From assembly GCA_023415145.1 (NCBI GenBank), contig JAEZLW010000015.1, positions 1 through 13,928 on the forward strand: a stretch of DNA of 13,928 bases. Direction: 5' to 3'. This document shows, one piece after another, positions 7,134-13,159 of the stretch. The notes beneath the pieces were generated by a model that did no database searches, was not told where the DNA came from, and was given only the letters and a program-made list of their open reading frames with translations. The translations under genes and the position numbers were made by a program. Numbering within the stretch: the first letter of the stretch is position 1; each line of letters opens with the position of its first letter. Source of the stretch: Bacillota bacterium (lineage in GTDB: Bacteria > Bacillota > Clostridia > Christensenellales > Aristaeellaceae).

Positions 7134-7154
7134 TTGCGCATTTGGGGCATAATA
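7126..7154 (+). promoter_or_regulatory. Candidate forespore (sigma-G/sigma-F type) promoter for the BofC-like gene
   Basis: GCATG (7126-7130), a 17-nt spacer, and CATAATA (7148-7154), preceded by GG. This fits the B. subtilis forespore patterns (GHATR at -35, CATNHTA for sigma-G; GGNNANAHTR also matches at the -10), with a spacer about one base shorter than usual. The start codon is 33 nt further on. A forespore promoter would suit a BofC homologue, since B. subtilis bofC is forespore-expressed. No sigma-A pair of comparable quality is seen here. Confidence 0.5.
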
Positions 7155-7187
7155 AAGCCATCAGCAGGAAAAGGATGGCGAACTATC

Positions 7188-7793
7188 ATGCAAAAAAGTG
7201 GGCAGGGCAATCATAAAAAACAAGTGGGAAAAGCGCTTCCCTTCAATCGTCAAGTGTTTTTGGGCGCGGCAGCTTTGGTAGCCGCCGCCCTGCTGCTTAT
7301 CATCGGGCTATATCCGCGGGATGCGTCCGCCCCCGACCTGAACACCACCCCGCCGCCGGAAAATGCGGCGGATGCCGCGCAGACCTCTACCCGCGTGGAG
7401 GCCGGCTGCGAATTGGTACAGCTCATGAAATACAACCGCTGCGACCATGAAGTAACGCGCCGCACACCCATCCCCCAGGAGCTTGTGGGCAAGACGCGTC
7501 AGGAAGTGGAGGCTGCCTATGAAGGCTGGCAGGTGACGGAGTTCTTGCCCAAGCGAGTCTCCATGGCACGGGTGCTTTCGCTGTATTGCGCGCAGCATGT
7601 GGTTTTGATGCCCGATGAATCAGGTATTCTCAGCGTGTTTGAAAACAAGTACGGCGACGCGATGGCCTTTGTGCGGTCCCTGGAAACAAGCCTGGACGCC
7701 CTTCCCGAATCCATTCAGGAGGAAGTGCGAATGGGCAAGGGGTTTGACTCGCTCAAAGATGTGGAACAATGGCTGGAAAGCATCGAAAGCTGA
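7188..7793 (+). CDS. BofC-like C-terminal domain protein (sporulation checkpoint)
   Basis: A 201-residue protein with a basic N-terminus, one membrane segment (about residues 22-42, VFLGAAALVAAALLLIIGLY), a Pro/Ala-rich linker and an extracytoplasmic domain. The stretch GKTRQEVEAAYEGWQVTEFLPKRV, the paired cysteines (LMKYNRCDH and SLYCAQHVVL), and the end GFDSLKDVEQWLESIES resemble the BofC C-terminal domain. In B. subtilis BofC is secreted by the forespore into the intermembrane space and restrains SpoIVB, affecting pro-sigma-K processing. Here the N-terminal segment may act as an anchor instead of a cleaved signal. The start was chosen at the second in-frame ATG because an AAAGGATGG site lies upstream. 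The first ATG (7128) is inside the promoter. Family assignment is from pattern recognition and is moderately sure. Confidence 0.65.
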   Translation: MQKSGQGNHKKQVGKALPFNRQVFLGAAALVAAALLLIIGLYPRDASAPDLNTTPPPENAADAAQTSTRVEAGCELVQLMKYNRCDHEVTRRTPIPQELVGKTRQEVEAAYEGWQVTEFLPKRVSMARVLSLYCAQHVVLMPDESGILSVFENKYGDAMAFVRSLETSLDALPESIQEEVRMGKGFDSLKDVEQWLESIES

Positions 7794-7795
7794 AG

Positions 7796-8458
7796 TTATG
7801 CGTCAATCCAGCTTTCGGGATGATCCATCAGTCGCTGCAGTTCATTGAAAAACAAGCTCATGTGATAACCGTCTGTTGCCGCGTGGTGTGCGGTGACAGA
7901 CAGTGGCATGAGCTTTTTCTCATCCCTTTCAAAAAACTTTCCGGCTTCCATGGAAGGAAAAAAGTAATCGCGAACGGCATAGCTGTGCAGGGAAAAGCTT
8001 GAGAAGCTAACCCATGGCACGCAGGACACAATATAACTGTTCTCAGGCGGCATCCCGGGCTTTGACAATAGGCCGCGCTTGCTGCCATACATTGCAGCAT
8101 CCTGCAAATAAGCGCTGTAAAAGCGCTCAAAGCTTTCGTCGTACTCCGTCCACATCAAGGATATCGTTTTATCATCCTCATGGAAGCAGGCATACAGCGG
8201 CGTCAGGCTTTCATAAAACCCTAACGCACCATCTTTCAGGGCGGTTTTGAATTCCTGCTGAAGATTGATTGACCGGGTGACCAGATACAGGTAGGCCGGG
8301 AAGAACTTTCTGCCGGCATCCTTCAATGCTTTTCGCAGGATGGTCACATCCATATCCACACAGATCGTATATCCGGTGGGGGCTATTTTCGAAAAATAGT
8401 GAAATTCTTCAGCTCTTGGCCAGGTGGCAGGATCAATGGGCGTAAACTGCAGATTCAT
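7796..8458 (-). CDS. Chloramphenicol acetyltransferase family protein (type A)
   Basis: A 220-residue protein of the usual length for type A chloramphenicol acetyltransferase, a cytoplasmic trimer that moves acetyl from acetyl-CoA to the 3-hydroxyl of chloramphenicol. The catalytic motif HHAATDGYH is at about 191-199 (family consensus HHAVCDGFH), with the catalytic His probably His192. The segment VPWVSFSSFSLH near 149-160 matches the region holding the conserved active-site Ser. The C-terminal helix SLFFNELQRLMD is also typical. The second position of the motif after Ala differs (Thr for Cys), so activity on chloramphenicol is likely but not certain. The start has AAAGGGG about 9 nt upstream. 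It ends 2 bp from the stop of the convergent BofC-like gene. Regulation appears elaborate: see the promoter and operator entries. No transposon or resistance cluster surrounds it. Confidence 0.88.
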   Translation of the reverse strand: MNLQFTPIDPATWPRAEEFHYFSKIAPTGYTICVDMDVTILRKALKDAGRKFFPAYLYLVTRSINLQQEFKTALKDGALGFYESLTPLYACFHEDDKTISLMWTEYDESFERFYSAYLQDAAMYGSKRGLLSKPGMPPENSYIVSCVPWVSFSSFSLHSYAVRDYFFPSMEAGKFFERDEKKLMPLSVTAHHAATDGYHMSLFFNELQRLMDHPESWIDA

Positions 8459-8480
8459 GACATATCGTCCCCTTTAAGAA

Positions 8481-8503
8481 TTACTAATTTAGTAATTTAC
8501 TAA
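8481..8503 (-). promoter_or_regulatory. Triple half-site operator in the cat leader
   Basis: Three alternating 7-bp half-sites with 1-nt spacing: TTACTAA (8481-8487), TTAGTAA (8489-8495), TTACTAA (8497-8503). They form two overlapping perfect 7-1-7 palindromes. The block sits about 5-27 nt after the predicted transcription start and before the ribosome binding site, where a bound dimer would block transcription. The form resembles operators of MarR-like or similar winged-helix repressors, but no regulator gene is adjacent. Confidence 0.65.
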
Positions 8504-8514
8504 AAAGCATTTGC

Positions 8515-8543
8515 ATCATAACATCCTTTGCTGCAATTGTCAA
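8515..8543 (-). promoter_or_regulatory. Strong sigma-A promoter for the cat gene
   Basis: On the minus strand, a perfect -35 TTGACA (8538-8543), a 17-nt spacer, and -10 TATGAT (8515-8520, 5 of 6) preceded by TGT (extended -10). It is the best promoter in the window and is followed directly by the triple half-site operator. Confidence 0.85.
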
Positions 8544-8583
8544 CTCATTTGTCTGCTGAAAGAGCATTGGGGAAATGAAAATG

Positions 8584-8617
8584 CCCCGCCTCTTTCTCAA
8601 ATGGGAAAGAGGCGGGG
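8584..8617 (-). terminator. Intrinsic terminator after the small ORF
   Basis: A perfect 13-bp stem, CCCCGCCTCTTTC (8584-8596) with GAAAGAGGCGGGG (8605-8617), extendable inside the loop by a wobble and a G-C pair. On the minus strand it is followed by CATTTTCATTTCC, a T-rich but interrupted tail. It lies 34 bp after the stop of the 46-residue ORF and also insulates the cat promoter from it. Confidence 0.75.
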
Positions 8618-8650
8618 GTATGAAGCAAACAGCCTCATGGATTGATTCCT

Positions 8651-8791
8651 TTAAGGCTGGTCGAGCTGTTCACTGACCGGCAGGGTACAACCCTCGGAAA
8701 ACTCTGCCGAGCATACGCTTTCATCAAAAGAGATGTCCTCTTCGGGCTTCTGCTGGTTGGGGACTTGGTTTTCGTTGCGTGATTTCTCCAT
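8651..8791 (-). CDS. Small orphan protein (46 residues)
   Basis: A 46-residue, acidic, highly polar protein with two cysteines (residues 27 and 35) and no hydrophobic segment. It is not recognised. The start MEKSRNENQV is set by a near-perfect Shine-Dalgarno GGAGGTGA ending 5 nt upstream. A longer frame begins at 8854 but would cover the candidate -10 box. The gene has its own TATAAT (8822-8827) and a strong terminator (8584-8617), so it looks like a separate unit. It could be a small regulatory or spore protein or a peptide precursor, but no modification or export genes adjoin it. It may be real because of the signals around it, not because of any homology I can name. Confidence 0.55.
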   Translation of the reverse strand: MEKSRNENQVPNQQKPEEDISFDESVCSAEFSEGCTLPVSEQLDQP

Positions 8792-8821
8792 CGGTGTCAC
8801 CTCCAGGCGAATTTCTTGATG

Positions 8822-8827
8822 ATTATA
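8822..8827 (-). promoter_or_regulatory. Candidate -10 box for the small ORF
   Basis: A perfect TATAAT on the minus strand, 30 nt upstream of the small ORF start. The best upstream match to a -35 is poor (TTCAAC at 17 nt), so use of sigma-A is uncertain. Confidence 0.35.
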
Positions 8828-8875
8828 TACCCCGCATTCCGCCGGTTGAAACAAAAAGCTTTGGACACAAGCGCG

Positions 8876-10096
8876 TTAATCCTGCTCAAAAAGGTGCGCC
8901 ATGATTTGCGCGCCTTCCTTCAGATAAAGCCCCTTGGCGGCCGTTTCCTCGTCGAATTTGCCGGGCTTGCCCGGCCGGCGGCTGTCGTAGAGCGCCCAGG
9001 GCACGGGTGATCCGTCGTGCCCCCTGGTGGACAAAAGAGTCAAGTGGTCGCTTAGCAGCAGCAGGCGGAAATCCCCCAGGGAGGGCAGCTTTTCAAGCAA
9101 GGGCGTGATGATACGCCGGTCAAGCCTTGAGATGGCCTCCAGCTTTTTGTGGACATCCCCTGCGTGGGACATTTCGTCGGGCGCTTCCACATGGATCACC
9201 GCGAAGTCATCTCCCGCTTGAAGGGCCGAAAGCGCCGCATCCACCTTGCCCTCGTAGTTGGTATCCAAATCCCCCGTCGCGCCTTCGACCTCCGGGGTCT
9301 TCAGCCCGGCCAGGGCGGCAATGCCCCAGACCAATGGTACGGCGCTGATCACAGGGCCAAAGTGGCCGTACTTTTTCTGGAAGGAAGGCAGCCGGATCGC
9401 CCGGCCCGGACCCCAGGGCCAGATCATATTGGCCGGCAAAAGGCCCCGGCTTCTGCGGGATAAATTGATGGGATGCTTGTTTAAAATGGCGTAACTGGCC
9501 TGCATCAGTTCTTTGATTTCCAGAGACAGGTACCCTTCAGGCCAGAAGCGGCCGATTTTCTGGTCCAGTACGTTGTGGGGCTCTGTCAGTGAAAAGGCCG
9601 CGTCATCAGGAACAGGACCCCGGAGCACACCGATGTGGCGGAAGCTGCGGCTGACGGTGATGCGAAGGCCCATTCTGTTTGCTATGGCCAGGTAATTGGG
9701 ATGAGACATCAGATCGCGCATCAATCCTTCGGCCTCATCACCTTCCACGCTGCCGCCGTTGTGGCTGCGGATCACAAGCCCGTCCGCCGTGCTTTCAATG
9801 GCGCACAGGTTGACCCGCAGGGATACCTCTCCTTCTTTGAGCAGTACACCTACCCCGGCGGCTTCCAGCACGCTTCGGCCTGTGTAGCATTTTCTTGGAT
9901 CGTAACCAAATATATTCAATATGGCCGTATCGCTGCCAGGGGTTACACCCTCCGGCACCGTCTGGGCTGTTCCCGTTTCACTGCCTGCAAGCCTTGCCAT
10001 GGCCGGCAAATGCAAATAACCCAGCGGCGTTTTATGATCTAGAGCGCTAAGCGGCTTGTCCGCCATGCCATCGCCGATGACCATCAGGTATTTCAT
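8876..10096 (-). CDS. Cofactor-independent phosphoglycerate mutase family protein (ApgM type)
   Basis: A 406-residue member of the alkaline phosphatase superfamily, ApgM branch. Family members interconvert 2- and 3-phosphoglycerate using two metal ions and a phosphoserine intermediate. A bacterial subgroup has been proposed to act as homoserine kinase (ThrB2/TIGR02535). Visible sites are the metal-binding Asp9 in VIGDGMAD, the nucleophile Ser55 in TPGSDTAILNIFGYDP, the metal-binding HVEAPDEMSHAGD in the second half, and the SDH and GHDG motifs towards the C-terminus. Length fits the family (about 400). The start has AAGGAAG about 6 nt upstream. It is divergent from murG across 160 bp. No threonine-pathway or other glycolysis genes adjoin it, so the choice between the two proposed roles stays open. 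Confidence 0.9.
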   Translation of the reverse strand: MKYLMVIGDGMADKPLSALDHKTPLGYLHLPAMARLAGSETGTAQTVPEGVTPGSDTAILNIFGYDPRKCYTGRSVLEAAGVGVLLKEGEVSLRVNLCAIESTADGLVIRSHNGGSVEGDEAEGLMRDLMSHPNYLAIANRMGLRITVSRSFRHIGVLRGPVPDDAAFSLTEPHNVLDQKIGRFWPEGYLSLEIKELMQASYAILNKHPINLSRRSRGLLPANMIWPWGPGRAIRLPSFQKKYGHFGPVISAVPLVWGIAALAGLKTPEVEGATGDLDTNYEGKVDAALSALQAGDDFAVIHVEAPDEMSHAGDVHKKLEAISRLDRRIITPLLEKLPSLGDFRLLLLSDHLTLLSTRGHDGSPVPWALYDSRRPGKPGKFDEETAAKGLYLKEGAQIMAHLFEQD

Positions 10097-10122
10097 GCGC
10101 CACTTCCTTTCTGTTTCTCAAC

Positions 10123-10151
10123 AGTATACAAAAAATCCCTCAAAGCCGCAA
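10123..10151 (-). promoter_or_regulatory. Sigma-A promoter for the ApgM-type gene
   Basis: On the minus strand, -35 TTGCGG (10146-10151, 3 of 6), a 17-nt spacer, and -10 TATACT (10123-10128, 5 of 6), 26 nt upstream of the start codon. Confidence 0.55.
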
Positions 10152-10218
10152 CGGTTGCAGGCAAAGAGAACGGATAGAATACAACCTGCCGGCAAAGATG
10201 AAAATTTCGCTGCTTTTG

Positions 10219-10227
10219 TGCTATACT
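10219..10227 (+). promoter_or_regulatory. Extended -10 promoter for murG
   Basis: TGC followed by TATACT (10222-10227), an extended -10. The -35 region is poor. The start codon is 29 nt downstream. Confidence 0.5.
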
Positions 10228-10256
10228 ATACCAAGTATTTGTAAGGAGGCCGCACA

Positions 10257-11357
10257 TTGAAACGCATTGTTTTGACCGGGGGCGGCACCGCCGGCCATGT
10301 CACGCCCCATCTGGCTTTGATTCCACATTTGCGAAAAGCCGGGTATGACATCCATTACATTGGTACCGAGGCGGGGATGGAGCGGGATATGATCAGCCGC
10401 CTTGACGGTATTACATACCACGCGGTCAAGGGCGGAAAGCTTCGCCGCTACTTTAGCTGGAAAAACTTTACCGATCCCTTCCGGGTGCTTTGGGGCGCTG
10501 TTCAGTCCGCCGGCCTGATGGGAAAGCTCAAGCCGGACGTATGCTTCAGCAAGGGCGGTTTCGTGTCTGTGCCGGTAGTTTTCGGAGCGTGGCTCCACCG
10601 CGTGCCGGTGGTATGCCATGAAAGCGATTATACGCCCGGCTTGGCCAACCGCATCTGTGCCATGTTTGCCAAGCGCATTGCCACCACCTTTCCGGAATGT
10701 GCCGCCGCCCTAGGCAAAAAGGCGAAAATGACAGGCACACCGCTTCGGCCCGAGCTTTTTTCCGGCAGCCGTGCAAAGGGGCTGGCCATGGCCGGCTTTC
10801 AGGGCCAAAGGCCTGTGCTTTTGATGATGGGAGGCAGTTCAGGCGCGCAAAGCGTAAACCAGGTCTTGCGGTCGGCGCTGCCAAGGATCTTGCCCAAGAT
10901 GGACGTGATGCACATCTGCGGCCGGGGCAACCTGACGCCTTCCCTTGATCAAACCCCCGGCTATTGGCAAAAGGAGTTTTTAAGCGATGAGCTGCCAAGC
11001 GCCTTTGCAGCCGCCGACCTGATCCTTTCCCGGGCAGGGAGCAACGCGCTTTGCGAATTTCAGGCGCTGAAAAAGCCCATGCTGCTCATCCCTTTGCCCC
11101 GCTCCGCCAGCCGTGGCGACCAGATTCTCAACGCCCAAAGCTATGAGCACCGGGGGTTGTGCCATGTGCTCCTTCAGGAGGATTTGACGGAGGAAACCCT
11201 GGTGAACGCCTTGCATCATTTATATGAAAGCCGTGAAAAATTGCGCGCTGCTTTGCAAAACGCGCCCGCCGCCGACGGGACAAAGGCCGTACTTGACCTG
11301 ATAGAACAAGTCCAGGGCCTGAGGGCTCTGCCCTCTGGACACCCGCCAAAGGGATAG
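10257..11357 (+). CDS. murG: UDP-GlcNAc:undecaprenyl-PP-MurNAc-pentapeptide GlcNAc transferase
   Basis: A 366-residue GT28 glycosyltransferase that converts lipid I to lipid II at the inner face of the membrane in peptidoglycan synthesis. Motifs: the N-terminal Gly-rich loop LTGGGTAGHVTPHLA (about 6-20), KGGFVSVPVV and HESDYTPGLANR (acceptor side), GGSSGAQSVNQ (about 191-201), and the donor-binding SRAGSNALCEFQALKKPMLLIPLP with DQILNA. The start is a TTG with AAGGAGG 7 nt upstream. The gene stands alone, outside a division/cell-wall cluster. The 3' end is odd: the stop codon TAG (11355-11357) lies in the loop of a repeat hairpin also found at window position 1, and the last roughly 14 residues (QGLRALPSGHPPKG) are read from hairpin-rich DNA. 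The native C-terminus was probably replaced or extended by the repeat. Confidence 0.93.
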   Translation: MKRIVLTGGGTAGHVTPHLALIPHLRKAGYDIHYIGTEAGMERDMISRLDGITYHAVKGGKLRRYFSWKNFTDPFRVLWGAVQSAGLMGKLKPDVCFSKGGFVSVPVVFGAWLHRVPVVCHESDYTPGLANRICAMFAKRIATTFPECAAALGKKAKMTGTPLRPELFSGSRAKGLAMAGFQGQRPVLLMMGGSSGAQSVNQVLRSALPRILPKMDVMHICGRGNLTPSLDQTPGYWQKEFLSDELPSAFAAADLILSRAGSNALCEFQALKKPMLLIPLPRSASRGDQILNAQSYEHRGLCHVLLQEDLTEETLVNALHHLYESREKLRAALQNAPAADGTKAVLDLIEQVQGLRALPSGHPPKG

Positions 11358-11381
11358 AATCCCTTTGGAATCCCCATATTG
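11310..11381 (+). repeat. Left repeat module overlapping the murG 3' end, copy B
   Basis: Hairpins in succession: GTCCA (11310-11314) with TGGAC (11336-11340) enclosing GAGGGC/GCCCTC; then CCAAAGGG (11346-11353) with CCCTTTGG (11361-11368), matching window positions 1-41 without indels; then ATCCCCA/TGGGGAT (starting 11370). The murG stop is in the second hairpin's loop. Whether 11310-11340 belongs to the repeat is inferred, because the matching part of copy A lies outside the window. These hairpins may also end the murG transcript, though no U-tract follows. Confidence 0.7.
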
Positions 11382-11486
11382 GGGATAGCCTTTCGAGAAT
11401 GCAATGTGGACAAACAGATCGCCGTCAACGATTAAAAAGAATGACTTCGCGAAAAATATTTTATTAAAATTTGAGCAATTAACAAC
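11382..11486. other. AT-rich spacer between left module and multi-hairpin element
   Basis: About 105 bp with no gene, much more AT-rich than its surroundings (for example around 11450-11485). It occupies the same place as the 42-113 stretch in copy A but the sequence is unrelated. No promoter or RNA is recognised in it. Confidence 0.5.
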
Positions 11487-11760
11487 CTTAAGGGAGCAAC
11501 GAGGGGGCCGCAGCCCCCTCGTTTTTAATCCGAAATCGGCGACATGTGCGGCGATTTCGGAAGGATTTCGTTAGAAATCCATTCCTTGCAGAATTTCCTG
11601 ACCGTAGCTCAGGGTGAGGGGATTTATCCCCGAACCTGGAGTTTTCAAATGTCATACCACATTTGAAAACGGAATACCGCACAAGCGTAGCGAAGTGTGG
11701 TGCGAAGAGCTACAAGGAAATTCTGAAAAATAGTGAAAAGCGCTTTTGCGCTTTTCACTA
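11487..11760 (+). repeat. Multi-hairpin dispersed element, copy B (with cloverleaf insert)
   Basis: Ordered hairpins: H1 AACGAGGGGGC (11498-11508) with GCCCCCTCGTT (11513-11523); H2 CCGAAATCG (11530-11538) with CGATTTCGG (11552-11560); H3 GGATTTC (11563-11569) with GAAATCC (11574-11580); linker ATTCCTTG (11581-11588); H4 basal stem CAGAATTTCCT (11589-11599) with AGGAAATTCTG (11715-11725), internal loop GACC/A, then GTAGCTC (11604-11610) with GAGCTAC (11707-11713); 5-nt gap; H5 TAGTGAAAAGCGC (11731-11743) with GCGCTTTTCACTA (11748-11760). The H4 loop holds three more hairpins: GGGGA/TCCCC (11618-11631), an 11-bp perfect GTTTTCAAATG/CATTTGAAAAC (11641-11670), and ACCGCAC/GTGTGGT (11676-11701). 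It lies between murG and the lipoprotein gene. No similarity to a named RNA family is recognised. Confidence 0.78.
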
Positions 11761-11833
11761 CGATTCTTTCCATGGTTTGGTGCTGATAAGACAGGGATGT
11801 TTTGCACACAATAGCCGCGAGGAGGCGAATACC

Positions 11834-12418
11834 TTGAACAAAAAGTGGATTCTCACCATGCTGTGCGCGTTGGCGCTGTTCCTGCTGGCAGGATGCGCAG
11901 TTGCGGATGTCTTACCATCCCCGTCGCCCGCAGCCACGACAATGATGCCCAGCCCGTCGATCCTTCCCAGTGTGATGCCGGCTGCCAGTCCCAGCCCCGG
12001 CGTCGGAACGCCCACGACCACCGCGCCCGGAACATCGGGCGCGGCAATCAAAACGATTGATGAAGCGAAAAAGGTATCCCAGGACATTGAAACCGAGCTT
12101 GAAAAGCTGAGCGAGGTTTCGGAGGCTACTGTAGTAGCTGCGGGGGATACCGCCGTGGTTGGCCTCACGTTCGACAGCCAGTACAAAGGCGGCATGACCA
12201 AGCGGATTACCGACATGGTCAATGACAGGATCGGAACCGTCAACACCGCCATCCAGAACATTGGCGCTACCGCTCAGGCAGCCCAGGTAAAATCCGTTGC
12301 CGACCTGGCCGCTACCATGGAGAAGTCGGGTACCACGATTACCACGCTTCAGACACAGGTGGACGCGCTATACAAAACCATTACAGCTAACGCTGGCGGC
12401 GCTACAACGGCTCCTTAA
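11834..12418 (+). CDS. YhcN/YlaJ-like sporulation lipoprotein
   Basis: A 194-residue predicted lipoprotein. A basic start and hydrophobic core lead to the lipobox LLAGC with Cys21. A Pro/Ser/Thr-rich linker (about 27-70) follows, then a compact domain. In that domain, EVSEATVVAAGDTAVVGLTFD and the following helix MTKRITDMVNDRIGTVNTAIQNIGAT resemble the YhcN/YlaJ spore lipoprotein family (secreted alpha-beta domain with a 'valence of V-A-V' strand). Family members are linked to the spore membrane or coat. The start is TTG at 11834, with AGGAGG 8 nt upstream. The open frame runs back to 11663 through the hairpin element but has no ribosome site there. A strong terminator follows the stop directly. 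Family assignment is moderately sure, lipoprotein assignment is firm. Confidence 0.8.
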   Translation: MNKKWILTMLCALALFLLAGCAVADVLPSPSPAATTMMPSPSILPSVMPAASPSPGVGTPTTTAPGTSGAAIKTIDEAKKVSQDIETELEKLSEVSEATVVAAGDTAVVGLTFDSQYKGGMTKRITDMVNDRIGTVNTAIQNIGATAQAAQVKSVADLAATMEKSGTTITTLQTQVDALYKTITANAGGATTAP

Positions 12419-12464
12419 GGCGCTCGAAGGGATGCATACAGCATCCCCCTTCGCGCGCCTTTTT
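12419..12464 (+). terminator. Intrinsic terminator of the lipoprotein gene
   Basis: Starting at the base after the stop codon: GGCGC and CGAAGGG with an inner ATGC pair to GCAT, CCCTTCG and GCGCC, with small mismatches, followed by TTTTT (12460-12464). Confidence 0.88.
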
Positions 12465-12577
12465 GGGCTGGAAATCTTAAGCTGCCGAACCAAAGCAATA
12501 GAATACTGGCAAACATCAGCGCCTTGCTCAAGGGACGATTGAAATAACCAAGGCCTATTTTCCAACTAAAAATATTT

Positions 12578-12606
12578 TTGCTTCCGATAATCCATAGGCA
12601 TAATTC
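12578..12606 (+). promoter_or_regulatory. Weak candidate promoter for the membrane protein gene
   Basis: TTGCTT (12578-12583), a 17-nt spacer, TAATTC (12601-12606). Both hexamers are poor. The rest of 12465-12649 shows no gene or repeat. Confidence 0.25.
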
Positions 12607-12649
12607 CCCTTACAGCGCTCATAGCTTATCCCAGAGGGGGAGATGAAAT

Positions 12650-13135
12650 ATGGATTATACGGTACGTGCACAACGCTGGCATATGCTTGGCGCCGCGCCT
12701 ATGGCGGCTTTGTTGGCCGCAGTGTCTATTGCGCTGGGACAAGCCGGCATCCCCGCCAGCATCTGGCGGCTGAACAGATGGGCGGCGGGACTTTTATTTG
12801 TCTGGTGGTTTCTGGGAATAGCCCTGATCAGGCGAAACCCGCGCCCCTGGGCAACAGGCGTGCCACAGGCCGCGCGCCATGCCACGCGCATCCTGTGGAG
12901 CGCAGCCGTTGCCCAACTGGTCAGCACCCTGACGATGCTAGGGGCGCACTACCTGTATAGCCTTATCCTGGGACAGCAATACGTATGGCTGGAAACGCTG
13001 TTGGCATGCGGCGCACTGTTGTTCGGACAGGCGGCTGGAGTCAAATCGCTTGACACCTTTTCCCGGCCCAAGCCCTACCTGTACGGTGGCACCGCCATGA
13101 TCTGCGCCCTGTTCCTCCTGGCTGCGCTGTCGTGA
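12650..13135 (+). CDS. Hypothetical multi-pass membrane protein
   Basis: A 161-residue very hydrophobic protein that I do not recognise. About five membrane segments are visible (near residues 12-32, 45-62, 82-107, 113-130 and 142-160), with basic residues concentrated in the loop RRNPRPWATG and at the N-terminus. No catalytic motif stands out. The start ATG has AGGGGGAG about 7 nt upstream. The stop codon TGA (13133-13135) lies inside the first arm of the last hairpin of multi-hairpin element copy C, so element and gene end share sequence. It appears to be transcribed alone. Confidence 0.75.
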   Translation: MDYTVRAQRWHMLGAAPMAALLAAVSIALGQAGIPASIWRLNRWAAGLLFVWWFLGIALIRRNPRPWATGVPQAARHATRILWSAAVAQLVSTLTMLGAHYLYSLILGQQYVWLETLLACGALLFGQAAGVKSLDTFSRPKPYLYGGTAMICALFLLAALS

Positions 13136-13159
13136 AAAAGGACGATGTCATTTTTCACG
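13131..13159. terminator. Terminator-like hairpin at the membrane protein stop (H5 of copy C)
   Basis: CGTGAAAAA (13131-13139) pairs with TTTTTCACG (13151-13159), and an inner GAC/GTC can also pair. It includes the stop codon of the membrane protein gene. There is no separate U-tract on the plus strand, so it may be more processing or protection signal than terminator. Confidence 0.5.

Noticed and set aside
11604..11640. tRNA-like D-arm wording (GTAGCTCAGG) within a cloverleaf-like fold
   Set aside because: No T-arm consensus, no anticodon arm of normal geometry, no acceptor with CCA, and the closing stem is 18 pairs with an internal loop; it is not a tRNA.
11310..11760. Insertion sequence or transposase remnant
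   Set aside because: No transposase-like reading frame, no terminal inverted repeat bounding the whole segment and no target duplication could be found by eye; a non-autonomous element remains possible and is covered in the findings.
11663..11833. Possible N-terminal extension of the lipoprotein by 57 residues
   Set aside because: It would read through the hairpin element, has no ribosome site and would bury the lipoprotein signal sequence; the TTG at 11834 has an ideal AGGAGG.
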